35,910 nt of DNA from Accumulibacter sp. (GTDB lineage: Bacteria; Pseudomonadota; Gammaproteobacteria; Burkholderiales; Rhodocyclaceae): contig JAIFKU010000124.1 in the NCBI GenBank assembly GCA_020049495.1, positions 1 through 35,910 of the forward strand, given 5' to 3'. Within the stretch, counting starts at the first letter, position 1. The number at the start of each line of letters is the position of its first letter. The notes beneath the pieces are model-generated. The model saw only the letters and a program-made list of their open reading frames with translations, had not been told where the DNA came from and ran no database searches. The position numbers were made by a program, and so were the translations under genes. Below are positions 1 through 7,283 of the stretch, in pieces.

Positions 1-1
1 A

Positions 2-502
2 ATGAAGGCCGCCGCCAAGGCCGCCAAGACGACCGGCGTGGTGCTGCTGCTGATCGGCGTGTCGACCATGTTCCAGTACATCATGGCCATTCTGGAGATT
101 CCGGACAAGACGGCCCAACTGATGCTGTCGGCGACCAGCAATCCGTACATCATGTTCTTTCTGATCAACATCATCCTGTTTCTGCTCGGCACCTTCATGG
201 ACATGGCGGCGACCATCCTGATCTGTACGCCGCTCTTCCTGCCGCTGGCCATCCAGATGGGCATGGGTCCGGTGCAGTTCGGCATGGTCATGCTGCTCAA
301 CTGTGCGCTGGGTCTGAATACGCCGCCGGTCGGAACGACCCAGTTCGTCGGCTGTGCCATCGGAGGGATTTCGATCGAACAGGTGATGAAGAGCATTCTG
401 CCCTTCTACGGCGCGCTCTTTGCCGTGATGGCCGTGGTCACCTACTTCCCCTGGTTCTCCCTGTGGGTACCGTCCCTGCTCAAGGGCGCTCCGGTTTATT
501 AG
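2..502 (+). CDS. TRAP transporter large permease (DctM-like), 3' fragment
   Basis: The frame is open from the left edge, so only the C-terminal ~166 residues are visible; the ATG at base 2 is probably internal. TRAP large permeases are the main membrane subunit of Na+-driven, binding-protein-dependent importers of organic acids and sugar acids. Visible hydrophobic segments lie near residues 10-31, 48-86, 95-125 and 133-158. The family's conserved pattern is present in DMAATILICTPLFLP and in NCALGLNTPPVGTTQFV. Substrate cannot be read from this end. The binding protein and small permease genes would lie upstream, outside the window. The oxidoreductase and acyl-CoA genes that follow suggest uptake of a carboxylate or sugar-derived substrate; this is inference from position only. 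Confidence 0.9.
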   Translation: MKAAAKAAKTTGVVLLLIGVSTMFQYIMAILEIPDKTAQLMLSATSNPYIMFFLINIILFLLGTFMDMAATILICTPLFLPLAIQMGMGPVQFGMVMLLNCALGLNTPPVGTTQFVGCAIGGISIEQVMKSILPFYGALFAVMAVVTYFPWFSLWVPSLLKGAPVY

Positions 503-600
503 GGCAGGGGAAATTGCACTCAATCAACGCTCTCTCGTTCATTAAATCTTTTACGCGAATGCCGTCAATAAACTGACAGATTGATTTCCTGGAGTAATTT

Positions 601-1620
601 ATGAAAAAACACCGAGTGGCGTTAATTGGCTTGGGCATGGCCGTCAAGCCGCATGCCGCCAGTCTGCTCGACCTGCGTGACCGTGTCGAGGTCGCCGCCG
701 CCTATGCGCCCTCTGCACAGCGCCGACAGCAGTTCGCCGCCAGTTACCCATTCCCGGTGCTTGACTCTCTGGATACCATCTTTGCCAACGACTCAATCGA
801 TACGGTGATTATTCTGACCCCGCCATGGACCCACGATGAACTGGTTCGCCGGTCTGCTGCAGCGGGAAAACACGTATTGCTGGAAAAGCCTCTCGACGTC
901 AATGTGGAGCGTGCTGTCGGACTGGTCGATTGCTGCGAGGGAGCGGGAATTGCCTTCGGCGTGGTTTTCCAGCATCGTTTCCGACCGGCTTCTCTGGAAC
1001 TCAGCGCCCTGCTGCAACAGGGGACTCTGGGTGAAATACTGTCGGCATCCGCATTTATTAGATGGTGGCGTTCGCAGGAGTACTTTGCGCAGCCAGGGCG
1101 CGGCATGAAAAATCGTGACGGAGGCGGAGTCTTGCTGACTCAGGCCATTCACACGCTTGACCTGATGCTGCATCTGATCGGAACACCAAAGGCTGTAATG
1201 GCGATGGCTGATAACAGCGGCCTGCGCAAGATCGATAGTGAAGATCGTGTGGTCGCTGCAGTTCGCTGGCCCAATGGAGCATCCGGTGTCATCGATGCAA
1301 CCAATCTCGCCTATCCCGGATTCCCGGAACGGATCGATATTGCCGGCACCCTGGGTTCAGCGGTGCTTGAAGGCGAGCGTCTGATCGTTCAATTGAAGGA
1401 CGGTAGAGAAATCAGATGTGAAGGAAGTAACACAGGCGGATCCGGCACCGATCCGATGGCATTTTCGCATGAACCCCATCGCGCGCTCATCGAAGAATTC
1501 CTGACCGCGATTGACGAACACAGAGAAGCGATGAACTCAGGTCGATCGGCGCTCAAAGTTCAGCGCTTGATTGATGCCCTGCTGCTTTCCGGAGACAAGC
1601 ATCAAGAGGTCAATGTCTGA
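601..1620 (+). CDS. Gfo/Idh/MocA family NAD(P)-dependent oxidoreductase
   Basis: A 339-residue protein with an N-terminal Rossmann fold (VALIGLGMAVKPHA, glycines near residues 10-12). It has the family EKP motif at residues 95-97, whose lysine is the usual catalytic residue. The C-terminal alpha/beta domain shows DGGG at 173-176 followed by H184 and D187, matching the conserved G-G-x-x-x-D-x-x-x-H-x-x-D region. Members oxidise or reduce sugars, inositols or their derivatives in the cytoplasm. The start is an ATG with GGAG at 591-594, six bases upstream. It lies 98 bases after the TRAP permease gene on the same strand and could be in the same unit. The family is secure; the substrate cannot be told from sequence. 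Confidence 0.9.
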   Translation: MKKHRVALIGLGMAVKPHAASLLDLRDRVEVAAAYAPSAQRRQQFAASYPFPVLDSLDTIFANDSIDTVIILTPPWTHDELVRRSAAAGKHVLLEKPLDVNVERAVGLVDCCEGAGIAFGVVFQHRFRPASLELSALLQQGTLGEILSASAFIRWWRSQEYFAQPGRGMKNRDGGGVLLTQAIHTLDLMLHLIGTPKAVMAMADNSGLRKIDSEDRVVAAVRWPNGASGVIDATNLAYPGFPERIDIAGTLGSAVLEGERLIVQLKDGREIRCEGSNTGGSGTDPMAFSHEPHRALIEEFLTAIDEHREAMNSGRSALKVQRLIDALLLSGDKHQEVNV

Positions 1621-1682
1621 TCAAGTTGACGTATCGGCTACCGCGCCTTGCCGTTGACAGGGAGTGTAGCGGGGGGACCTCG

Positions 1683-1728
1683 CTGCGGTGACCCACGGGC
1701 TGGTGCCTGTCGCAGCGTTTCACCGCAG
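1683..1728. repeat. Inverted repeat in the gap before the acyl-CoA dehydrogenase gene
   Basis: CTGCGGTGA (1683-1691) is perfectly complementary to TCACCGCAG (1720-1728), with a 28-base loop, 63 bases after the oxidoreductase stop. No T-run follows, so it is not a convincing intrinsic terminator. It could be an RNA hairpin or a protein site. The rest of the 276-base gap shows no gene and no strong promoter. Confidence 0.4.
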
Positions 1729-1896
1729 TTCGGCAAACGAAAGCTGGGAGAAGGCGGGCAGTTGAATCGGACGGAATTGTCATGCCCGGGAAGAGAAACT
1801 TTTTCGTTGGCATCTGTATGGATCAAATTATTGCGTACGCCGTCACACAGCCCATAGGTCTCCTGGGTCCAGGAGTCCCTTTTACAAGGAGTCATC

Positions 1897-3030
1897 ATGT
1901 TTTTATCCACTGAACATCAGCAAGTTGCCGATATGACAAGACGCTTCGCCAATCAGGTCATCCGCCCCGAAGCCGAGCGCCTGGATCGGGAAGAGGCATT
2001 CGCCGGAGAGATTTACCAGGAGATGGCGCAAAACGGACTGTTCGGTATAACGGTTCCCGATTCCTACGGTGGCGCAGGACTCGACTGCCTGGCCTACAGC
2101 ATCGTCATGGAGGAACTCAGCCGTGGCTATGCGTCCGTCGCCGATCAATGCGGTCTGGTCGAGTTGTTTGGCACAATGCTTTGCAAGTACGGTACGGAAA
2201 TGCAGAAATCGGAATGGATAGGACCATTGATTCGCGCCGAAAAGCGTGGCGCTTATTGCATCACTGAAGCGGGCGCAGGATCTGATGTTTCCGGAATCAA
2301 GACCACCGCAGCACGCAGTGGCAGCGGATGGGTTCTGAATGGAAGCAAGCTGTGGATTCACAACGCCCCTGTTGCCGATGTGGCCTTCGTTCTGGCGCGA
2401 ACCAATCCCGAAGCCGGCAAGCGTGGCATGAGCATTTTCATCGTCGACTGCCATGCCACGGGTGTCACGCGCGGGCCCAAGGAGCACAAGCTCGGCCAGC
2501 GCTCGTCGCAAGTCGGCGAGCTCGCTTTCAACGACGTCAGCCTGCCGGCCGATGCGCTTCTTGGCGTCGAGGGACGCGGCTTCCACATGATGATGAGCGT
2601 ACTCGAAAAAGGCCGTGTAGGCATTGGCGCGCTTGCCGTAGGAATCATTCAGGCCGCTCTGGAAGCCTCGATCGAACAGGCCAAACTGCGTCAGCAGTTC
2701 GGTCACGCGATTGCCGAATTCCAGGCCATTCAGTTCATGCTGGCGGACATGGCCAAGGACGCGGAAGCCGCTCGCCTGCTGGTGCGATCAGCCGCCATGA
2801 AGCTTGACGCAGAAGTTGACGCCGCCGCTGCCTCTTCAATGGCCAAGTGTTTTGCCTCAGACGCTGCCGTCGCCAATACGTCGAATGCCATCCAGATCTT
2901 TGGCGGTAGCGGATATATACGGGGATATGAAGTCGAGCGACTGTTCCGTGATGCCAAGATCACCCAGATCTATGAGGGAACCAATCAAATCCAGCGGGTG
3001 ATCATTGCACGCAAACTGCTGGAAAGCTAA
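1897..3030 (+). CDS. Acyl-CoA dehydrogenase
   Basis: A 377-residue FAD-dependent enzyme that introduces a trans-2,3 double bond into an acyl-CoA and passes electrons to ETF. It has the usual three-domain layout. The FAD/substrate motif CITEAGAGSDVSG is near residue 125, the C-terminal signature GGSGYIRGYEVERLFRDAKI is present, and the putative catalytic base is E360 in QIYEGTNQIQR, the position used by short-chain and branched-chain members. AAGGAG at 1886-1891 lies five bases before the ATG, fixing the start. It converges with the enoyl-CoA hydratase/CoA-transferase pair, the enzymes expected directly after and before it in a CoA-ester pathway. No thiolase or hydroxyacyl-CoA dehydrogenase is visible. 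The chain-length class is uncertain. Confidence 0.93.
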   Translation: MFLSTEHQQVADMTRRFANQVIRPEAERLDREEAFAGEIYQEMAQNGLFGITVPDSYGGAGLDCLAYSIVMEELSRGYASVADQCGLVELFGTMLCKYGTEMQKSEWIGPLIRAEKRGAYCITEAGAGSDVSGIKTTAARSGSGWVLNGSKLWIHNAPVADVAFVLARTNPEAGKRGMSIFIVDCHATGVTRGPKEHKLGQRSSQVGELAFNDVSLPADALLGVEGRGFHMMMSVLEKGRVGIGALAVGIIQAALEASIEQAKLRQQFGHAIAEFQAIQFMLADMAKDAEAARLLVRSAAMKLDAEVDAAAASSMAKCFASDAAVANTSNAIQIFGGSGYIRGYEVERLFRDAKITQIYEGTNQIQRVIIARKLLES

Positions 3031-3096
3031 CAAACAGGAGCCGAGCCAATTATTTACAAGTGCTCAGACCAAGACCTCTGATTCAGGGGGGCTTGC

Positions 3097-3885
3097 TTAT
3101 TTTCCCTGGTAACTGGGCTGGCGTTTCTCACGGAAGCTGGCAATGCCTTCGCGCGCATCTTCGGTGCTTGCCGCCAGCGCTCCTGCCATTGCTTCCAGGG
3201 TGGCGGCCATGCCTTCACCCTGACCGGCATCGATAACCTGCTTGGTGAGCTGAACTGAAACCGGCGCCAGTTTGCAAATGCCGGCCGCGAGTTCCCTAGC
3301 GCGCTCAAGCAAATCCTTGTCCTGAAGGCATTCGTGCAGGAATCCGATGCGCCATGCTTCCATCGCGTCAATGCGCATGCCGGTCAGGGCCAGATACTTC
3401 ACCCTGCTGGCACCGATAAGACCGGTCAACCGCTGCGTTCCCGACCAGCCCGGACAGGTTGCAATCGTCGCTTCCGGCATACCGAAGCTTGCCGATGAAG
3501 CCGCGATGCGAATGTCGGCCACCGCAGCCAGTTCCAGCCCGCCACCGAGCGCGTGTCCGTTGATCGCGGCGATCACGGGCACGCGTAGTCGCGCCCATTG
3601 GTCGAATACCTGATGTCCGCGCCTGACCCAGCGCCGCCACATGTCAAGCGGTTCCAGCACCGCCCAGGTATTGATGTCGGCACCAACGCAAAACGCCTTG
3701 TCACCGGCAGAGGTCAGGATGACGCAACGGATCTCTGCGTCAGCGTCAATCCGGGTAGCGATGTCGGCGAGCGTCTCGATCATTTCCGGCGTCAGCGAAT
3801 TGAGCTTTTCCGCACGATCCAGGATGACGGTCGCGACGGCTCCGTCGATCTGCAGCTTGATCAGGCTTGTTGTGAAGTCAGGCAT
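3097..3885 (-). CDS. Enoyl-CoA hydratase/isomerase (crotonase family)
   Basis: A 262-residue crotonase-fold protein. Oxyanion-hole segments are visible at 64-70 (AFCVGAD) and in HALGGGLELA at 111-120. The two acidic residues used by classical hydratases are both present: E119 in LELA and E138 in FGMPEATIA. This favours real hydration over a mere isomerase. The usual PGAGGTQRL segment reads CPGWSGTQRL (144-152), a variant seen in non-FadB crotonases. Its first eight bases overlap the end of the CoA-transferase gene on the same strand, so translation is probably coupled. It would hydrate the product of the neighbouring acyl-CoA dehydrogenase. Substrate unknown. Confidence 0.9.
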   Translation of the reverse strand: MPDFTTSLIKLQIDGAVATVILDRAEKLNSLTPEMIETLADIATRIDADAEIRCVILTSAGDKAFCVGADINTWAVLEPLDMWRRWVRRGHQVFDQWARLRVPVIAAINGHALGGGLELAAVADIRIAASSASFGMPEATIATCPGWSGTQRLTGLIGASRVKYLALTGMRIDAMEAWRIGFLHECLQDKDLLERARELAAGICKLAPVSVQLTKQVIDAGQGEGMAATLEAMAGALAASTEDAREGIASFREKRQPSYQGK

Positions 3886-5467
3886 GAACGGTTTCCCTGA
3901 GTTTCAGATTCATCGGTGCGTTACGGAACAGCGCGGCGTCCATGAGCTTGAGTTGCGGAGCGACTTTCAGCTCAAAGGCGGCCTGCTCAAGGATGTCTCG
4001 CTGCAGATCAACACCGGGCGCGATTTCCCGTACCGTCAAACCGTCGGCAAGCAGGTCGATGACGCAGCGTTCGGTAACGTAGGTAATTTTCTGTCCGCGC
4101 CGGCGCGCCATCGTGCCACTGAAGGTGACCTGTTCGACGGCATCAACCAGTTTTTTGCTCCGTCCCTCCTGTACGATCTTCAGCATGCCATCACCAACTT
4201 CGAGTTTGGCACCTGCAGTGAAGAAACCGGAAAAAATAATGTGCTTGGCATGTGCGGTGATGTCGATGAAGCCGCCACAGCCCGCGGTAAGATAGGGTTT
4301 TGCGCCGAGCTTGGAAACGTTGACATTGCCGTTGCGGTCGATCTGCAGGAAAGACAGCATACCGGCATCGATACCGCCCCCCTGAAAATAAGTAAACTGA
4401 TTGGGTGACGGGATAATGGCTTCGGCGTTGGCCGCACAGCCGAAGGCAAATCCCAGCAGCGGCATGCCTCCGACCGCGCCCTGTTCAATAACCCAGGTCA
4501 CTTCACCATGCAATCCCTCTTCAAGCAGTACACGCGGTACGTTGGCCGATATTCCGAAACCGAGGTTGACGGCTGAGCCCGTGGTGAGTTCCTGCGCGGC
4601 CCGACGGGCAATCACCTTTTCCGGTCCCCACTCCTGCAGTTCAAAGCTGCTGTCGGGCCGGGCGATTTCACCACTGATCGCCGGGTCATAAGGTATCTGC
4701 GTAGCCTGCATTTGCTCGGGGTCAATGACGATGTGATCGACCAGAGTCCCGGGGACATGCACCTGTTGCGGTTTGAGTGAGCCGGATCGAACGACACGCT
4801 TGACCTGTGCAATGACGATTCCACCACTGTTTCGAGCGGCCAGGGCCAGAACCATGGCGCCGAGGAAGGCCCCTTCGTGCTCATAGGAGAGATTGCCGCG
4901 CTCATCCGCTGTCGTGGCACGCAGAATGGCCACACGCGGCGCTATCGCCGGGAAGAACAGCCATTCATCGTCGGCAAAATTAACTTTTTTGACCACTGGA
5001 ACGGCTGTGGCGCGTGCATTCATCGCCCCCCCCTGGCGCGCCGGATCGACGAAAGTATCGAGTCCGACCTTGGTCAGTACTCCAGGACGTTTCGCTGCGG
5101 CATCGCGCAGCATGTCGAACAGAATGCCGCTGGGCAGGTTGTATGCAGCAAGTTCATCGTCAACGATCTGGCGCCAGATTTCGGGCATTGGCAAGGACGA
5201 TGGTCCGCTGGGGTAGGAACCGCCCAGAATTGTCTTCAGCATTCCCGGACGGGCGAGATGATCGATGCCGCGGATTCCGTACATGTCGCCTGCAGCGATA
5301 GGAAGAAGGGCGGTCAGGCCGCGCGGATGACCTTCACTGGCAAAGCGCTTGCCCAGTGCGGCCAGTACTTTCTCGGGGCAGCAGAGTCCGCTTGAAGAGC
5401 TGATGGTGACGACGTCATCATCGTGTACGAGTTGTGCGGCCTGATCGGCGGAAAGCACTTTGTTCAT
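3878..5467 (-). CDS. Family I CoA-transferase, fused two-domain (YdiF/Pct-like)
   Basis: A 529-residue protein with two CoA-transferase halves fused in one chain. It would move CoA from a donor such as acetyl-CoA to a carboxylic acid. The proposed catalytic glutamate is E328 in the motif VIEQGAVGGMPLLG, which forms the glutamyl-CoA thioester in this family. A glycine-rich GGGIDAGMLSF segment follows and supports the YdiF/propionate CoA-transferase branch rather than separate AtoDA-type subunits. It starts at the ATG at 5467 with AGGA about 10 bases upstream. It is the first gene of a pair with the enoyl-CoA hydratase and has its own LacI-operator-like promoter at 5571-5599. Likely role: activating the acid that the acyl-CoA dehydrogenase and hydratase then process. 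Confidence 0.9.
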   Translation of the reverse strand: MNKVLSADQAAQLVHDDDVVTISSSSGLCCPEKVLAALGKRFASEGHPRGLTALLPIAAGDMYGIRGIDHLARPGMLKTILGGSYPSGPSSLPMPEIWRQIVDDELAAYNLPSGILFDMLRDAAAKRPGVLTKVGLDTFVDPARQGGAMNARATAVPVVKKVNFADDEWLFFPAIAPRVAILRATTADERGNLSYEHEGAFLGAMVLALAARNSGGIVIAQVKRVVRSGSLKPQQVHVPGTLVDHIVIDPEQMQATQIPYDPAISGEIARPDSSFELQEWGPEKVIARRAAQELTTGSAVNLGFGISANVPRVLLEEGLHGEVTWVIEQGAVGGMPLLGFAFGCAANAEAIIPSPNQFTYFQGGGIDAGMLSFLQIDRNGNVNVSKLGAKPYLTAGCGGFIDITAHAKHIIFSGFFTAGAKLEVGDGMLKIVQEGRSKKLVDAVEQVTFSGTMARRRGQKITYVTERCVIDLLADGLTVREIAPGVDLQRDILEQAAFELKVAPQLKLMDAALFRNAPMNLKLRETVHA

Positions 5468-5570
5468 GGCGGATTGATCCTATAACACTATTGGAAATGC
5501 TTCATGCTGAGGAGTCAGGAAAAACATGTTGGCGGAAAAAAAGAGCATTGAGTGCTACTGACTTTAGTTT

Positions 5571-5599
5571 ATGTTGAACCGGTTCAACTTTCATGTCAA
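5571..5599 (-). promoter_or_regulatory. Predicted promoter with LacI/GalR-type operator for the CoA-transferase operon
   Basis: On the minus strand TTGACA (5599-5594), a 17-base spacer and CAACAT (5576-5571) form a promoter with a perfect -35 and a weak -10. Inside and around the spacer lies a perfect 16-bp palindrome, GTTGAACCGGTTCAAC (5573-5588), with a central CG as in LacI/GalR operators. It sits 106 bases before the CoA-transferase start and just past the AGE gene stop. The same arrangement recurs at 6888-6916. Confidence 0.65.
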
Positions 5600-5618
5600 T
5601 GCCCAAACTTCAATGCCA

Positions 5619-6806
5619 TTATTTTACTGTTGTCACATTAAGCACTTCATAACAGGCACCCATGGTGTGGTAGTCCGCCTTGTTGTTATAGGTTTTCCGG
5701 TCGTCGTAGCGAATGTTTTCCCGTGTCAGAATCCGATACCATGCACCATAGACGTGGTCGACAAAGTAATAAAAGCTGTAATCCCATATCCTGTCGTACC
5801 AGTCCCAGTAGGACTCATCTCCGGTTCTGTCCGCCAGCAAGGCGGCAGCGGCAATGCTTTCGGCCTGAACCCAGAAATACTTGTCAAAATCATTGGGCTT
5901 TCCCTGAAGATCATAGTTATGTATCAGGCCGCCAAAGTCTTGATCCCACCCGTACTGCATCGCCCTGTCGAATAATTCTCTTGCCCGGCCCAGACGCCAC
6001 TCTTCCGGCAGGTGCCGGTCAAGGATGAGCAACAGTTTTGCCCATTCGGTCTGGTGCCCGGTCTGCACGCCCCATGGCCGCATGTGGTTGATTTTGCTGT
6101 CCCGGCTGTAGTCCTGATCGGGAGTCCAGTCGAGCTTGTAGTGCTCAAGGATCTGGCCCTCAGTATCCTGTGATTGTCTGAGTGTCATATGCTTCGCCAG
6201 AACACAGGCGCGGTCGAGAAAAAGCATATCCCGAGTGGCTTCGTAAGCGGCGATCATCGCTTCGCAGGCGTGCATGTTGTCATTCTGGCCACGGTACGCA
6301 CTCAAATTCCATTCAGCGTCTGCTTCGCAGGCATACAACTCGTATTCGCTGATCCAGAAGCGCTTTTCCATCAGCTCATGCGTTTCATAAATCCACTCGC
6401 GAGCCTGCACCACTCCGATTTCAAGAGCGCACGCACAAGCGAGCATGACGAAGGCCAATCCATAGCAATGGTTCGTGTCATCAACGACTTCACCGTCATT
6501 GATTCGCCAGGCATAACCACCGGTTTCCGGATTCCTGTGGACAGTGCGCAGATAATTCAACCCGTGCTCTACCCTGTCTCTGTATTCTGTCTTGCCGTAT
6601 TGTTTATAGGCCTTCGCATAGTTGAAGACAAACCGGCACGAGGCCACCAGCGTTTTCAAACGCGGATTGAACAGGTCTCCGTTGTTCATGTAGCACTGGT
6701 AAAAGCCACCGGATTCATCAACAACCCTGGGGTCATAAAATGCCAGGGTATTGCTGATCTGCCTGAGTAGAAAATCTCTGCTTCTGTAATTGATTGGATA
6801 GTTCAC
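5619..6806 (-). CDS. AGE-family sugar 2-epimerase/aldose-ketose isomerase
   Basis: A 395-residue (alpha/alpha)6-barrel protein of the N-acylglucosamine 2-epimerase superfamily, which interconverts aldoses and ketoses or epimerises C2 via an enediol. Family hallmarks are in the expected order: DDTNHCYGLAF, RGQNDNMHACEAM, PWGVQTGHQTEWAKL, FWVQAESIAAA and, near the end, DYHTMGACYEV. The histidines in the GHQTEW and DYHTMGACYE segments correspond to the catalytic pair of this superfamily. The C-terminal segment looks closer to mannose isomerase/YihS (sulfoquinovose isomerase) types than to renin-binding GlcNAc epimerases, but this is my reading without an alignment. It is a single gene under its own operator-promoter at 6888-6916. 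The intracellular substrate is probably a free hexose or a derivative. Confidence 0.88.
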   Translation of the reverse strand: MNYPINYRSRDFLLRQISNTLAFYDPRVVDESGGFYQCYMNNGDLFNPRLKTLVASCRFVFNYAKAYKQYGKTEYRDRVEHGLNYLRTVHRNPETGGYAWRINDGEVVDDTNHCYGLAFVMLACACALEIGVVQAREWIYETHELMEKRFWISEYELYACEADAEWNLSAYRGQNDNMHACEAMIAAYEATRDMLFLDRACVLAKHMTLRQSQDTEGQILEHYKLDWTPDQDYSRDSKINHMRPWGVQTGHQTEWAKLLLILDRHLPEEWRLGRARELFDRAMQYGWDQDFGGLIHNYDLQGKPNDFDKYFWVQAESIAAAALLADRTGDESYWDWYDRIWDYSFYYFVDHVYGAWYRILTRENIRYDDRKTYNNKADYHTMGACYEVLNVTTVK

Positions 6807-6887
6807 AGAATCCCCATTCCATTATTTTTTAAGGCGTCATCCAGAACGATATTGGATAACGTTAACTCAAGCACAAATTATCTCTTT

Positions 6888-6916
6888 ATGCTGAACCGGT
6901 TCATATTATGTGTCAA
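6888..6916 (-). promoter_or_regulatory. Predicted promoter with LacI/GalR-type operator for the AGE gene
   Basis: On the minus strand TTGACA (6916-6911), a 17-base spacer and CAGCAT (6893-6888). The spacer contains the perfect 12-bp palindrome TGAACCGGTTCA (6892-6903). Spacing, palindrome position and flanking bases match the element at 5571-5599, implying one shared repressor. No LacI-type gene is in the window. A second CG-centred palindrome, TAACGTTA (6857-6864), lies between this promoter and the start codon. Confidence 0.65.
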
Positions 6917-7283
6917 TACTCAGAGTAGGCATGAGTAGCACAATTGACGTCAACTAACCGATGATTCTTTCCTCAATTGATATGGCATTCTGGAAATCCG
7001 TTCTTTGCCGACTCCGGATTCGCACGTGATCAACGTTGTTGAGACCTTTTCTGTCAGGTGCCGCAGTCTATCCACATACCAAGATCAAACAGCCTGGTGA
7101 TTTTGTTCATCCTTACGGTACACTCGTCCTTCACATTCCGTAATAATGCGCATGCACCAATGCTTCGCGATGATATAGAATGCGCAGCAAATTCAGCATG
7201 CTTCTTTGCGGACAGCCAGCATGGGAGATTCCTGACTGAATCAGGCCCCTTTTGCTGTAATACGAGAATGGACTTATACCGGC
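6917..7283. other. Gene-free stretch between the AGE promoter and hypF
   Basis: No coding region with family resemblance is seen here. The only short structure I note is CCTGA-CTGAA-TCAGG (7231-7245), followed by CCCCTTTT, a weak hairpin 38 bases before the hypF start. No clear sigma70 promoter for hypF is recognisable. Confidence 0.5.

Noticed and set aside
1760..1775. Third LacI-type operator before the acyl-CoA dehydrogenase gene (TTGAATCGG...)
   Set aside because: Only one half-site resembles TGAACCGG; the other arm is not complementary.
1903..2706. A 267-codon frame antisense to the acyl-CoA dehydrogenase gene
   Set aside because: Composition shadow of a GC-rich gene; no ribosome site or recognisable domain.
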